From NCBI RefSeq assembly GCF_028737315.1, contig NZ_JAQZAO010000002.1, positions 610,909 through 674,908 on the forward strand: a stretch of 64,000 bases of DNA, given 5' to 3'. This document shows, piece by piece, positions 55,446 through 64,000 of the stretch (positions within the stretch are counted from its first letter, which is position 1; the number at the start of each line of letters is the position of its first letter). Position numbers and translations under genes: made by a program. The notes beneath the pieces are model-generated. The model ran no database searches. It was not told the origin of the DNA and was given only the letters and a program-made list of their open reading frames with translations. Source of the stretch: Actinomycetospora lemnae. GTDB lineage: Bacteria; Actinomycetota; Actinomycetes; Mycobacteriales; Pseudonocardiaceae.

Positions 55446-56080
55446 GACGAGCTCACTCCACGGGTCGAGCTCCGCTGCACGCCGTCGCCCGGCCACGCCT
55501 CGGCGAGCCGCGACCGCGTCTCGGCCAGCAGCTGCGGGATCACCTTCGTCTGCCCGACGACGGTGATGAAGTTGGCGTCGCCGCCCCAGCGCGGGACGAC
55601 GTGCTGGTGCAGGTGGTCGGCGAGGGACCCGCCCGCGACGTGGCCGAGGTTGATGCCGACGTTGAACCCGTGCGGCGCCGCGACCGCGCGCAGCGCCCGC
55701 ACCGCCTGCTGGGTCACGGCGACGAGCTCCGCGGACTCCCCCTCGTCGAGCTCGTCGAGGCCGGCGACGTGGCGGTACGGCACGACCATGAGGTGCCCGG
55801 GGTTGTACGGGTGCAGGTTGAGCACCGCGTACACCCGCTCGCCGCGGTGCAGGACCAGGCCGTCCCCGTCGGACAGGGTCGGGATGCGGCACAGCGGGCA
55901 CTTGCCGGACTCCTCGCCGGTCCCGGTCTCCCCCGCGATGTAGGCCATCCGGTGCGGTGCCCACAGCCGGCGGAAGCCGTCGGGCGTGCCGGCACCCCAG
56001 AGCTCGTCCAGGTCCGTCGCCCCCATGGTCGAGCTCCGCTGCGCTCCGTCTCCCGGTTCCCGGCCCACGTCCTCCGACAT
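55442..56080 (-). CDS. HIT domain protein (Rv2613c-like Ap4A phosphorylase/hydrolase)
   Basis: 212 residues. Zn-type N-terminal Cys pair in ESGKCPLCRIP, then HIT core VLNLHPYNPGHLMVVPYRHV and the histidine triad LADHLHQHVVPRW. The M. tuberculosis protein at this place cleaves diadenosine polyphosphates. ATG 56080 overlaps the thrS stop (TGATG). Both ends of the protein are made by copies of the dispersed 30-bp repeat: PGDGAQRSSTMG near residues 9-20 and PGDGVQRSSTRG near 197-208. Confidence 0.92.
   Translation of the reverse strand: MSEDVGREPGDGAQRSSTMGATDLDELWGAGTPDGFRRLWAPHRMAYIAGETGTGEESGKCPLCRIPTLSDGDGLVLHRGERVYAVLNLHPYNPGHLMVVPYRHVAGLDELDEGESAELVAVTQQAVRALRAVAAPHGFNVGINLGHVAGGSLADHLHQHVVPRWGGDANFITVVGQTKVIPQLLAETRSRLAEAWPGDGVQRSSTRGVSSS
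55463..55492 (-). repeat. Dispersed 30-bp repeat, copy C (3' end of HIT gene)
   Basis: CCGGGCGACGGC followed by GT and the core GCAGCGGAGCTCGACC. Translated as PGDGVQRSSTRG just before the HIT protein stop. Confidence 0.75.
56027..56056 (-). repeat. Dispersed 30-bp repeat, copy D (5' end of HIT gene)
   Basis: CCGGGAGACGGAGC followed by the core GCAGCGGAGCTCGACC and then ATG. Translated as PGDGAQRSSTMG near the HIT protein N-terminus, same frame as copies A and C. This copy fits the consensus best. Confidence 0.8.
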
Positions 56081-58179
56081 CAGGGGGTGAACTTCTCCGC
56101 GTCCGGGGAGGCGTTCTCGCGGCGGCGCACCCAGTCGACGACGGCCGCGACCGCGTCGTCCACGGGCACGCCGTTGCGCTGCGAGCCGTCGCGGAACCGG
56201 AACGACACCGCGCCGTTCCACACCGACCCGTCGCTCCGCTCGCCCGAGGCCTCGACGTCCTTCCCGCCCGCGAGCAGCAGGAACGGCACCTTCTGCAGCG
56301 TGTGGGTACGGATCTTCTTCTGCATCCGGTCGTCGGAGTCGTCGACCTCGACCCGCAGCCCCTCGGCCCGCAGGCGGGCGGCGACCTGCGCGACGTACTC
56401 GGCCTGGTCGCCCGAGACCGGGATGCCGACGACCTGGACCGGCGCCAGCCAGGCCGGGAACGCGCCGGCGTAGTGCTCGGTGAGCACGCCGAAGAAGCGC
56501 TCGATCGACCCGAACAGCGCGCGGTGGATCATCACGGGCCGCTGCCGCGAGCCGTCCGGCGCCGTGTACTCGAGCTCGAAGCGGTCCGGGAGCATGAGGT
56601 CGACCTGGATCGTCGACATCTGCCAGGTGCGCCCGATCGCGTCCTTGGCCTGCACCGAGATCTTCGGCGCGTAGAACGCGGCACCGCCCGGGTCGAGGAC
56701 GAGGTCGAGGCCCGCGCCCTCGGCGACCTCGCGCAGGACCTCGGTCGCCTCCTCCCACGCCTCGTCCGAGCCGATCGACTTCTCGGGGTTGCGGGTGGAG
56801 AGCTCGAGGTAGAAGTCGTCGAGGCCGTAGTCGCGCAGCAGGTCGAGCACGAACTGCAGCAGCGAGCGGATCTCGTCGCGCATCTGGTCGCGCGTGCAGT
56901 AGATGTGCGCGTCGTCCTGGGTGAACCCGCGGGCGCGCGTCAGCCCGTGCACCACGCCGGACTTCTCGTACCGGTACACCGTGCCGAACTCGAAGAGCCG
57001 CAGCGGCAGCTCGCGGTACGACCGCCCACGCGCCCGGTAGATCAGGTTGTGCATGGGGCAGTTCATCGGCTTGAGGTAGTAGTCGACGCCCTGCCGCCTG
57101 ACCTCGCCGTCCTCGCCGTACTCGGCGTCGAGGTGCATCGCCGGGAACATGCCCTCGCGGTACCAGTCGAGGTGGCCCGAGACCTGGAACAGCTCGCCCT
57201 TGGTGGCGTGCGGGGTGTTGACGAACTCGTAGCCGGCCTCGGCGTGACGCCGGCGGCTGTAGTCCTCCAGCTCCTTGCGGACGATGCCGCCCTTGGGGTG
57301 GAAGACCGGCAGGCCCGAGCCGATCTCGTCGGGGAAGCTGAACAGGTCGAGCTCGGCGCCGAGGCGGCGGTGGTCGCGGCGCTCGGCCTCGGCGACCCGC
57401 TCCAGGTAGGCGTCCTGGGCCTCCGGCGACTCCCACGCCGTGCCGTAGATGCGCTGGAGCTGGGCGTTGCGCTGGTCGCCGCGCCAGTAGGCGGCGGCGC
57501 TGCGCGTGATCTTGAAGGCGGGGATGAAGCCCGTGGTGGGGATGTGCGGGCCGCGGCACAGGTCGCCCCACACGCGCTCGCCCGTGTGGGCGTGCACGTT
57601 GTCGTAGGCGGTGAGGTTGCCCGCCCCGACCTCCATGATCTCCGACGTGTCGACGCCGTCGTCCTCGGCCGACCCCTTGAGGTCGACCAGCTCGAGCTTG
57701 AACGGCTCGTCGGCCAGCTCCTCGCGGGCGGCCTCCAGCGAGGGGTACTCGCGGCGCACGAACCGCTGCTTCGCCTTGACGATCCTGCGCATCGCCTTCT
57801 CGAGGGCCTCGAGGTCCTCGGGCGTGAACGGGCGGTCGACGGCGAAGTCGTAGTAGAAGCCGTCGGTGACCGGCGGGCCGATGCCGAGCTTGGCCTCCGG
57901 GAACATCTGCTGGACCGCCTGGGCCAGCACGTGTGCGGCCGAGTGGCGGATCACGGCGCGCCCGTCCTCGGTGTCGGCCGCGACCGGCTGCACGTCGATG
58001 TCCTCGGCCGGGCTCCAGGCGAGGTCCTTGAGCGTGCCGTCGGGGGCTCGCACGACGACGACCGTCTGCGGACCCGTGGTCGGCAACCCCGCATCGCGGA
58101 CCGCCTGGCCCGCCGTGGTGCCCGCGGTCACCCGGACGCTGTCGGCGACGAGGGGCTGGGGCGGGGCGAGCGAGGACAC
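56080..58179 (-). CDS. thrS: Threonyl-tRNA synthetase
   Basis: Charges tRNA-Thr; class II enzyme. 699 residues: N-terminal TGS domain (to about 65), editing domain with [16 protein letters not shown] near 78-93, catalytic domain with [20 protein letters not shown], and [10 protein letters not shown]. The anticodon-binding C-terminus includes [22 protein letters not shown] 58179 has GGAGGAG upstream. TAGGCT at 58221-58216 is well placed as -10 for a 30-base leader. It heads the backbone operon thrS-HIT-pgsA-patA. Confidence 0.97.
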   Translation of the reverse strand: MSSLAPPQPLVADSVRVTAGTTAGQAVRDAGLPTTGPQTVVVVRAPDGTLKDLAWSPAEDIDVQPVAADTEDGRAVIRHSAAHVLAQAVQQMFPEAKLGIGPPVTDGFYYDFAVDRPFTPEDLEALEKAMRRIVKAKQRFVRREYPSLEAAREELADEPFKLELVDLKGSAEDDGVDTSEIMEVGAGNLTAYDNVHAHTGERVWGDLCRGPHIPTTGFIPAFKITRSAAAYWRGDQRNAQLQRIYGTAWESPEAQDAYLERVAEAERRDHRRLGAELDLFSFPDEIGSGLPVFHPKGGIVRKELEDYSRRRHAEAGYEFVNTPHATKGELFQVSGHLDWYREGMFPAMHLDAEYGEDGEVRRQGVDYYLKPMNCPMHNLIYRARGRSYRELPLRLFEFGTVYRYEKSGVVHGLTRARGFTQDDAHIYCTRDQMRDEIRSLLQFVLDLLRDYGLDDFYLELSTRNPEKSIGSDEAWEEATEVLREVAEGAGLDLVLDPGGAAFYAPKISVQAKDAIGRTWQMSTIQVDLMLPDRFELEYTAPDGSRQRPVMIHRALFGSIERFFGVLTEHYAGAFPAWLAPVQVVGIPVSGDQAEYVAQVAARLRAEGLRVEVDDSDDRMQKKIRTHTLQKVPFLLLAGGKDVEASGERSDGSVWNGAVSFRFRDGSQRNGVPVDDAVAAVVDWVRRRENASPDAEKFTP

Positions 58180-58215
58180 GACGGTCTCTCCTCCGGTGTC
58201 GAGGGTGGTTCCCCG

Positions 58216-58221
58216 AGCCTA
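58216..58221 (-). promoter_or_regulatory. Candidate -10 (TAGGCT) for the thrS operon
   Basis: TAGGCT on the coding strand, overlapping the stop codon of the esterase gene upstream; leader to the thrS GTG would be about 30 bases. The leader is too short for a T-box. Confidence 0.4.
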
Positions 58222-59532
58222 TCGACCCCGGCGACGCCGGGTGGCGGGCGCGGTCGCGGGGGCGGTGGCGTCCCCCACCACCGTCCCCGCCCCCGTCCCC
58301 ATCACCGCCTCGAGGAACGCCGTGACGGCCCGGACCGTGGCGAGGGTGCGGGCGGTGGGCACGAGGTCGAAGCCGTGCTGGGCGCGCGCGAGCTCGGCGT
58401 GCACCACCGGCGCCCGCGACACCGCCCGCAGCCGCGCGACGAAGGCACGGCTCTGCGCGGGCACGACGATCGCGTCGCCGGTGCCGTGCAGGACCATGAA
58501 CGGGGGCGCGTCCGGGTGCACGCGCGCGGCCGGGGAGGCGGCGACGTAGGGGTGGGCGTCCTCGTCGAGCACCGTGGGCATCATCGTCTCGGCGAGCAGC
58601 TCGTCGAGGGTGCCGCTGCCGTCGTCGCTGGTCAGGTCGTAGATGCCGTAGAGGCAGACGGCGGCGGCGACCGAGGTGTCGGCGTCGGCGAACCCCGGCT
58701 GCCAGGCCCCGGGCGTCAGCGCGGCGAGCGCCGCGAGGTGGGCGCCCGACGAGCCGCCGGTGATGGCGATGCGGTCGGGGTCGCCGCCGTGCTCGGCGAT
58801 GTGCGCGCGGGTCCAGGCCAGCGCGCGCTTGACGTCGACGATCTGCGCGGGCCAGCGCTCGGCGGGCCCGAGGCGGTAGTCGACGCTGACGCACACCCAG
58901 CCGCGGGCGACGAGGTGCGCCATCAGCGGGTGGGCGTCGGCCGCCTTGCTGCCCGACGACCACGCCCCGCCGTGGATCTGCAGCAGCACCGGCGCCCGGG
59001 CGTCGCGCGGGAGCTCCGGGTCGCGCCAGACGTCGAGGAGGTTCGCGACCGGGTCGGGGCCGTAGGCGACGTCGCGCGCCGAGGCGTAGCGCCGGCGGGC
59101 CAGCACCGAGCCCAGCACCCTTCCGCGCGCGGACAGATCGACCGGCCCCAGCTCGGCGGACAGGGCGTCGGCGAGGGTCTCGGCGTCGGCCCGCGCGCCG
59201 CGGTCCAGCGCCAGGAGCACCGCGACCGCGGCGGCCGCCGCCCCGAGCCCGACGCGGCCCGCCGGGTTGCCCGCCGCGCCCCGGCGCACCGCCACGCCTG
59301 CGGCCGCCCCGACGAGCACGGCGGTCGCGCGCGGGGTCTCGGTGGCCGTCGAGGAGAGCAGGCTGCCGACCACCGCGGCGGGCCAGCGCCGGGTCAGCGG
59401 CCGCAGCCCGGAGCCGGCGACGAGCAGCGCCACGGTGCCCACCAGCAGGGCCGTGCGCGCGCCGGGCTCGCGCAGCTCGGTCTGCAGCGTCCTCCGGAGC
59501 GCGCCCGGCAGCGCACGCACCGGCGAGGTCAC
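58219..59532 (-). CDS. Alpha/beta hydrolase, HSL/carboxylesterase type with membrane N-terminus
   Basis: 437 residues. Three short hydrophobic segments in the first 110 residues suggest a membrane anchor. The catalytic part has the oxyanion-hole motif LLQIHGGAWSSGSKAA, the nucleophile ITGGSSGAHLAAL, Asp in HGTGDAIVVP and His in AQHGFDLV, the pattern of the hormone-sensitive-lipase esterase group. The substrate is probably a short-chain or lipid ester. The GTG at 59532 faces the PucR gene; its TAG stop forms part of the thrS -10. Confidence 0.88.
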   Translation of the reverse strand: MTSPVRALPGALRRTLQTELREPGARTALLVGTVALLVAGSGLRPLTRRWPAAVVGSLLSSTATETPRATAVLVGAAAGVAVRRGAAGNPAGRVGLGAAAAAVAVLLALDRGARADAETLADALSAELGPVDLSARGRVLGSVLARRRYASARDVAYGPDPVANLLDVWRDPELPRDARAPVLLQIHGGAWSSGSKAADAHPLMAHLVARGWVCVSVDYRLGPAERWPAQIVDVKRALAWTRAHIAEHGGDPDRIAITGGSSGAHLAALAALTPGAWQPGFADADTSVAAAVCLYGIYDLTSDDGSGTLDELLAETMMPTVLDEDAHPYVAASPAARVHPDAPPFMVLHGTGDAIVVPAQSRAFVARLRAVSRAPVVHAELARAQHGFDLVPTARTLATVRAVTAFLEAVMGTGAGTVVGDATAPATAPATRRRRGR

Positions 59533-59649
59533 GCGGCCATCGTGGACCCCCCGCCCCCGCGGTGGCGCGCCGAGTCACGTGCGCCACGTCCCCGACGCTG
59601 ACGGCGCTCGGATCCTGGCGTCCCTCCGCGATCCTGCGACACTGGCGGG

Positions 59650-60891
59650 GTGAGCGACGGTGTGTGCCCGGTGACGGACGCATCGCGACGGCACCCGTGG
59701 GCCGACGTGCCGGCGACCGCGCGCGCCCGCCTGCGCCCGATCGTGCTGGGCACCGGCGACGAGATCATCGCGACGGTGCGCGCCGAGGTCGCCGAGTACG
59801 CGCTGTCGATGGACGGCGAGTTCGGGCGCCGCATCCGCCTCGGGGTGTCGGTGGCGCTCGACCAGTTCCTCGACCTGCTGGGCACCGACGCCGCACTGCC
59901 CGACACCCGGGTCTACTTCGAGCTCGGCCGCGTCGAGCACCGCCACGGCCGCACGATGGACGCCCTACAGAGCGCCTACCGGATCGGCTCGCGGGTGCTG
60001 TGGCGGCGGATAGCGGCGGCGAGCGACACCGGGAACGGGGACGGCGACCGCGCCGCCGACGACCTCGGCCTGGGCCCCGACGCGATCTTCCGGCTGGCCG
60101 AGGCCCTCTTCGCCTACATCGAGCAGCTCGCAGCGGCGTCGGTGTCCGGCTACGCCTACGAGCAGTCGCTCGCGGCCGGGTCGCGCCAGGCCCGCCAGCA
60201 CGCGCTCGTCGAGCGCCTGTGCCGCACGCCGGCCCCCGAGCCCCCGGAGCTCGACGCCCTGGCCCGCGAGGCGGAGTGGGCGCCGCCGAAGTCGGTGGGC
60301 GCGCTGGTCGTGGCCGAGGAGTCGCTCGCGACGGTCTGCCGGCGCCTGCCGCCGGACATCGCGGCGTCGGTCGTCGACCGGGTCGGCGTGGTGTTCGTGC
60401 CCGACCCCGACGGGCCGGGACGTCTCGACGCCGTCGCCGACGCCCTGCGCGGGACCGCCGCGGTCCTCGGACCGACGGTGACACCTGACCAGACCCCGCG
60501 CACCGTCACCCGGGCCCGCGCGGCCTGGGCGCTGCAGCAGGACGGCCACCTGCCCGACGACGGCCTCGTGCGCGCCGACGACCACCTGCTCGTCCTGCTC
60601 CTGCACGCCGACGTCACGCTGACCGCCGACCTCGTCGCCCAGCGCCTCGAGCCGCTGCGCCGGATGACGGCCACGGCGCGCGACCGGGCCGTGACGACGC
60701 TGACCGCGTGGCTCGACGCCCACGGCGACGTCGCCGAGGCGGCGACGCGCCTGCACGTGCACCCGCAGACCGTGCGCTACCGGCTCGCGCGGCTGCGCGA
60801 GGCGTTCGCGGGCGTGCTCGACGACCCCGTCGGGCGCCTCGAGGTCGCGCTGGCCCTGCGCGCCGGCGGCCCGTCCCTCGCCGAGGGCTGA
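59650..60891 (+). CDS. PucR/CdaR-type transcriptional regulator
   Basis: 413 residues. The C-terminal PucR HTH reads DVAEAATRLHVHPQTVRYRLARLREAFA near 360-390 (quoted part: ATRLHVHPQTVRYRLARL). The middle is a GGDEF-like degenerate domain, and the N-terminal half (SMDGEFGRRIRLGVSVALDQFLDLL) is typical of actinobacterial PucR proteins with an unknown sensor. GTG 59650 has only a weak ribosome site; GTGs at 59662 or 59671 are possible starts. It is convergent with the desaturase gene, 33 bp apart; the target is unknown. Confidence 0.88.
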   Translation: MSDGVCPVTDASRRHPWADVPATARARLRPIVLGTGDEIIATVRAEVAEYALSMDGEFGRRIRLGVSVALDQFLDLLGTDAALPDTRVYFELGRVEHRHGRTMDALQSAYRIGSRVLWRRIAAASDTGNGDGDRAADDLGLGPDAIFRLAEALFAYIEQLAAASVSGYAYEQSLAAGSRQARQHALVERLCRTPAPEPPELDALAREAEWAPPKSVGALVVAEESLATVCRRLPPDIAASVVDRVGVVFVPDPDGPGRLDAVADALRGTAAVLGPTVTPDQTPRTVTRARAAWALQQDGHLPDDGLVRADDHLLVLLLHADVTLTADLVAQRLEPLRRMTATARDRAVTTLTAWLDAHGDVAEAATRLHVHPQTVRYRLARLREAFAGVLDDPVGRLEVALALRAGGPSLAEG

Positions 60892-60924
60892 GGGCTCGGG
60901 CCACCGGAGCCGCGGGCACGGGTC

Positions 60925-62178
60925 TCAGGCCGCGACGGCCTCCGCGCGGCGCCCGCGCAGCGACTCGGCGCGGCGGCGGCCGAAGGGCAGGGCGCGCAGC
61001 CGCTGCTTGAGCGTGCGCTCGTGGCCGCCGGGGAAGGACAGCCGGGCGATCTTCGCCAGCACGCCGCCGTACTGCTTCCACATCGGCCCCGAGTGGTAGG
61101 GCAGGCCGTAGCGGCGGCAGAGGTCACGGATCTCGGGCGCGATGGTGCGGTAGCGGCGCGAGGGCATGTCCGGGAAGAGGTGGTGCTCGATCTGGTGCGA
61201 CAGGTTCCCGGTCATGACGTGCAGCAGGACCGAGCCCTCGATGTTCGCCGAGCCCAGCATCTGGCGCACGTACCACTCGGCCTGCGACTCGTCCTCCAGC
61301 CGCTCCTCGTCGAAGGTCTCGACCTCGACCGGGAAGTGGCCGCAGAAGATCACCGCGTGGGACCAGATGTTGCGGATGACGTTGGCGAGCACGCTGCCCA
61401 CCAGCGCCGGCACGAACGAGGGCCCGGACAGCGCCGGGAAGACCACGAAGTCCTTGAGCGCCTGCTTGCCCGCCTTGCGGCCCATCGCCTTGAGCTCGGG
61501 CAGCTTGTCCTTCCACGTGGCCTCGCCGCGCTGGATCTGGTCCAGCTCGAGGTCGAAGGCCGCGATGCCCCACTCGAAGATCATCGCCAGGCCGGCGTTG
61601 GTGACGGTCTGGAAGAGGTAGATCGGCTTCCACTCCTGCTCCGGGTCGACCCGGAGCACGTTGTAGCCGATGTCGCGGTCCTTGCCGTGCACGTTGGTGT
61701 ACGTGTGGTGCAGGTAGTTGTGGGTCTGCTGCCAGCTGCGGGCCGTCGAGACGTGGTCCCACTCCCACGTCGTGGAGTTGATCTCCGGGTCGCGCATCCA
61801 GTCCCACTGCCCGTGCAGGACGTTGTGCCCGATCTCCATGTTCTCGAGGATCTTGGCGAGGGCGAGCGACGCGGTGCCGGCGAGGAACGCCGGCGGGAAC
61901 AGCGCGCCGAGCAGCAGCACGCGGCCCGCCGCCTCGAGGCCGCGCTGGGCGCGGATGACGCGGCGGATGTAGCGGGCGTCGTCCTCGCCGAGCGAGGACA
62001 TGACGCGCTCGCGGAGCCGCTCGAGCTCGGCGCCGAGGCGCTCGATGTCCTCGACGGTGAGGTGCTCGGTCGACGGGGTGATGTGGGCCGTGCTGGCGCC
62101 CGGGCGACCGGGTCCGGTCGGCGTCTTGGCGTCGTTGATGCGGGTGACGTGCTCGGGGATCGTCTCGAGTGCGGTCAC
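60925..62178 (-). CDS. Fatty acid (acyl-CoA) desaturase, DesA3-like
   Basis: Membrane di-iron enzyme that introduces a double bond, probably at position 9 of acyl-CoA, using NADPH and a partner reductase not seen here. 417 residues with the three histidine boxes: HNVLHGQWDW near 118, HNYLHHTYTN near 154 and HQIEHHLFP near 328; hydrophobic spans lie between. GTG 62178 has AGGAGG four bases upstream. The tail is Arg-rich. The PucR gene is convergent; no redox partner gene lies next to it. Confidence 0.92.
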   Translation of the reverse strand: MTALETIPEHVTRINDAKTPTGPGRPGASTAHITPSTEHLTVEDIERLGAELERLRERVMSSLGEDDARYIRRVIRAQRGLEAAGRVLLLGALFPPAFLAGTASLALAKILENMEIGHNVLHGQWDWMRDPEINSTTWEWDHVSTARSWQQTHNYLHHTYTNVHGKDRDIGYNVLRVDPEQEWKPIYLFQTVTNAGLAMIFEWGIAAFDLELDQIQRGEATWKDKLPELKAMGRKAGKQALKDFVVFPALSGPSFVPALVGSVLANVIRNIWSHAVIFCGHFPVEVETFDEERLEDESQAEWYVRQMLGSANIEGSVLLHVMTGNLSHQIEHHLFPDMPSRRYRTIAPEIRDLCRRYGLPYHSGPMWKQYGGVLAKIARLSFPGGHERTLKQRLRALPFGRRRAESLRGRRAEAVAA

Positions 62179-62366
62179 GGGTCCTCCTGAGGGATCCGGG
62201 GGAGCGGGGCTACGAGGTCGGGTCGTCGCCCACGTGTGCCCGCTGGTCGATCACTCTCGACGGTAAGGACCGCCTTGCCCCGGTCTCTACGCGCGCAGCG
62301 AGGGATCGGGGAGCAAACCTGTTGCACAACCACAAATCCGGCGCCGTCGGTGGCACGGAGTGACGG

Positions 62367-63566
62367 TCAGCAGCGCTCCAGCAGCGCGACGAGCTCCGCC
62401 ACCGACCCGGGGTGACGGGGCGTGTTGCGCGTCACGGGGTCGGCGAGGGCCGTGCGCGCCAGCGCCTCGTGCTGCTCGGGACGGGCGCCGAGGTCGGCGA
62501 CGGTGACCCGTGTCCCGACCGTCTCCAGCACCGCGGCCAGCGCGTCGGGCAGCGCCGCGGCGCCCGGCAGCCCGGCCGCCTCGGCGGCGCGCCCCCACCC
62601 GGCGGGCTCGGCGTCGAGCTGCCAGGCGACCACCTCCGGCAGCACCGCGGCCAGCGCGAGGCCGTGCACCGCGCCCGTGTGCAGGCTCAGCGCGTGCGCG
62701 AACCCGTGCACCAGGCCCAGCCCGCTGCGCGTGAGCGCCTGCCCGGCCAGGTGCGCGGCGACGAGCATCTCCGCGCGCGCCCGTCGAGCGGTCCCGTCGA
62801 GTCGTGCTCCGCTGCGCTCCGTCTCCTGACCGTGGGCCACCGCCGCCGGCAGCCACGCCCACGCCCGGCGCACCGCCTCGGCGGCGAAGGCCTCGGACAT
62901 CGGGTCGCGGCCCCGCGAGGCCAGCGACTCGAGGCCGTGGACCAGCGCGTCGACACCGGTCGCGGCCGTGGGTCCCGCGGGCAGGCCGTAGGTGAGCTCG
63001 GGGTCGAGGACGGCGACCCGCGGCACCACGCTGGCGTCGCCGCAGTAGACCTTCTGCCGGGTGTCGAGGTCCTCGAGCACGCCGAAGCCGTTGGTCTCCG
63101 CGCCCGTGCCCGCCGTCGTCGGCACGGCCACCACGGGCAGCCCCGCGGCGGGCGTCGCCCCGCTGCCGTCGGCCCGGGCGCCGGGGCTGGGCGCGAGCAG
63201 CGCGATCCCCTTGGCGGCGTCGAGGCTCGACCCGCCGCCGAGGGCGAGGACGGCGTCGACACCGAGCGCCCGCGCGTGCTCGCCGCCCTGCTCGACGACC
63301 GTCACGGTGGGGTTGCCGCGCACGGCGTCGAACACCTCGGCCCCGACCCCGGACGCGGAGAGCGGGCCGGTGACCGCGTCGACGACCCCGGCCGCGCGCA
63401 GCCCGGCGTCGGTCACCACGAGGATGCGGCGGGCCCCCAGCCCGGCGAGGTGGTCGGGAATCCGGGCCACCGCGCCGGGCCCGAAGTCGACGACCGGCCC
63501 CGCGCCGGACAGGAAGGTGCCCGCCGCCACGCCGGCGCACGGCGAGGTCGTGACCGGCCCGCTCAC
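62367..63566 (-). CDS. Iron-containing alcohol dehydrogenase
   Basis: 399 residues, type III (Fe) ADH. NAD-binding [14 protein letters not shown] near 95-108, [12 protein letters not shown] near 145, and metal-site histidines in [29 protein letters not shown] 63566 overlaps the stop of the upstream gene (GTGA). Residues about 246-256 ([13 protein letters not shown]) are a translated copy of the dispersed 30-bp repeat, in a surface region between metal ligands, in another frame than copies A, C and D. Substrate unknown; neighbours suggest lactaldehyde or sugar-acid metabolism. Confidence 0.87.
   Translation of the reverse strand: MSGPVTTSPCAGVAAGTFLSGAGPVVDFGPGAVARIPDHLAGLGARRILVVTDAGLRAAGVVDAVTGPLSASGVGAEVFDAVRGNPTVTVVEQGGEHARALGVDAVLALGGGSSLDAAKGIALLAPSPGARADGSGATPAAGLPVVAVPTTAGTGAETNGFGVLEDLDTRQKVYCGDASVVPRVAVLDPELTYGLPAGPTAATGVDALVHGLESLASRGRDPMSEAFAAEAVRRAWAWLPAAVAHGQETERSGARLDGTARRARAEMLVAAHLAGQALTRSGLGLVHGFAHALSLHTGAVHGLALAAVLPEVVAWQLDAEPAGWGRAAEAAGLPGAAALPDALAAVLETVGTRVTVADLGARPEQHEALARTALADPVTRNTPRHPGSVAELVALLERC
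62801..62830 (-). repeat. Dispersed 30-bp repeat, copy E (inside iron-ADH gene)
   Basis: GGAGACGGAGC followed by GCAGCGGAGCACGAC, one mismatch to the core of the other copies. Translated as [10 protein letters not shown]. Confidence 0.7.
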
Positions 63567-64000
63567 AGCGCGTACCAGGTCGTCTTGGCCGCGGAGGACG
63601 CGTCGAGCGCCTGCAGCGCGCGGTCCCGGCCGCCGCCGGAGTCGCCGAAGCCGCCGAAGGGCGTGGTCACCGACGCGGCGTCGAAGGTGTTGACCCACAC
63701 GGTGCCCGCCCGCAGCGCGGCCGCCGTGCGGTGCGCGGTCGAGAGGTCCGCGCTCCACACCGACGCCGCGAGCCCGAAGCGCGTGCCGTTGGCGACGGCG
63801 ATCCCCTCCGCCGGGCCGTCGCAGGTGCTCACGGCCAGGACCGGCCCGAAGATCTCCTCCTGGGCGACCCGGGCGGCCGGGTCGTCGGGGAACTCGAGGT
63901 AGGGCCCGGCACCGACGCCGGCCGCGACGTGCAGGTTCGCGAGCAGGCCGAGCCCGTTGGTCCACGTGTGCGGGGTGAAGCGGCGGTGGCGGGCGCGGAC
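63563..64000 (-). pseudogene. Enolase-superfamily C-terminus joined in frame to an aldehyde dehydrogenase C-terminus (partial, possible fusion remnant)
   Basis: 146 codons are visible and the frame is open to the window edge. The first ~42 residues ([20 protein letters not shown], then PYLEFPDDP) match the C-terminal end of mandelate-racemase/muconate-lactonising enzymes. Without a stop the frame continues as [38 protein letters not shown] and [13 protein letters not shown], the last ~100 residues of an aldehyde dehydrogenase. The ALDH cofactor domain and catalytic cysteine are absent from this segment. The simplest reading is a deletion that fused two neighbouring genes of a catabolic operon. 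The ALDH part cannot be active alone; the racemase part might be. It overlaps the iron-ADH gene (GTGA). Confidence 0.7.

Noticed and set aside
58180..58218. T-box leader for thrS
   Set aside because: Only about 30-40 bases separate the likely promoter from the start codon, far too short for a T-box.
55442..59683. A 1,413-codon minus-strand frame through thrS and the esterase into the HIT gene
   Set aside because: Only its last 212 codons are real (HIT protein). The upstream part is out of frame with thrS and the esterase, whose own frames carry complete motif sets.
60892..60924. Hairpin between the convergent PucR and desaturase genes
   Set aside because: Only a weak GGCTC/GAGCC pairing was found; too short to call a terminator.

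Overview
The window is gene-dense, very GC-rich DNA with many GTG starts and 4-base ATGA/GTGA stop-start overlaps. This is typical of a high-GC actinobacterium. Genes for phosphatidylinositol mannoside synthesis (PgsA, PatA, PimA), a DesA3-like desaturase, mycobacterial-type LexA boxes and F420-type enzymes point to a mycolata relative. Pseudonocardiales is my best inference, but no rRNA or other taxonomic marker is present.

The core is an inverted version of the segment that runs from thrS to relA in Mycobacterium tuberculosis. Read on the minus strand from 58.2 kb downward it is thrS, HIT hydrolase, pgsA, patA, pimA, LemA-Nudix, pdxS, pdxT, yebC, ruvC, ruvA, ruvB, yajC, secD, secF, apt, rel. 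That backbone is opened at several joints by extra genes. Between patA and pimA lies a trehalose/glucose cassette: ROK repressor, otsB, GH65 phosphorylase, beta-phosphoglucomutase, glucokinase and sugar porter. Between pimA-LemA-Nudix and pdxS lies a TetR/glyoxalase pair with twin operators. Between pdxS and pdxT lie two paralogous membrane proteins, an SDR, a ManA-like isomerase and a protein made of five 15-residue repeats. Between pdxT and yebC lie a thioesterase, a lipoprotein dehydrogenase, two SRPBCC proteins, an HxlR regulator and an F420-type oxidoreductase. Between yebC and ruvC lies an AlkB-like dioxygenase, acylphosphatase and AlkZ-like group around an SOS box. A hydrolase gene separates ruvC from ruvA, which has its own SOS box.

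Left flank (0-16.6 kb): a very large hybrid histidine kinase cut by the window edge, treZ, acs, pcm and two small genes, a fused FAD/Fe-S 2-hydroxyacid dehydrogenase, a PatB/MalY aminotransferase coupled to pyruvate kinase, and an AI-2E-type permease. Right flank (58.2-64 kb): an esterase, a PucR regulator, a fatty-acid desaturase, an iron alcohol dehydrogenase, and a partial reading frame that joins an enolase-superfamily C-terminus to an aldehyde dehydrogenase C-terminus.

The least expected signals are five: a dispersed ~30-bp element found five times, always in sense orientation and translated inside or at the ends of genes; the racemase/ALDH chimera; the 15-residue repeat protein; the SOS-box alkylation-repair cluster; and a small family of long hairpins with fixed ends and covarying arms. 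No rRNA, tRNA, CRISPR array or insertion sequence was recognised. No gene-free stretch exceeds 300 bases.
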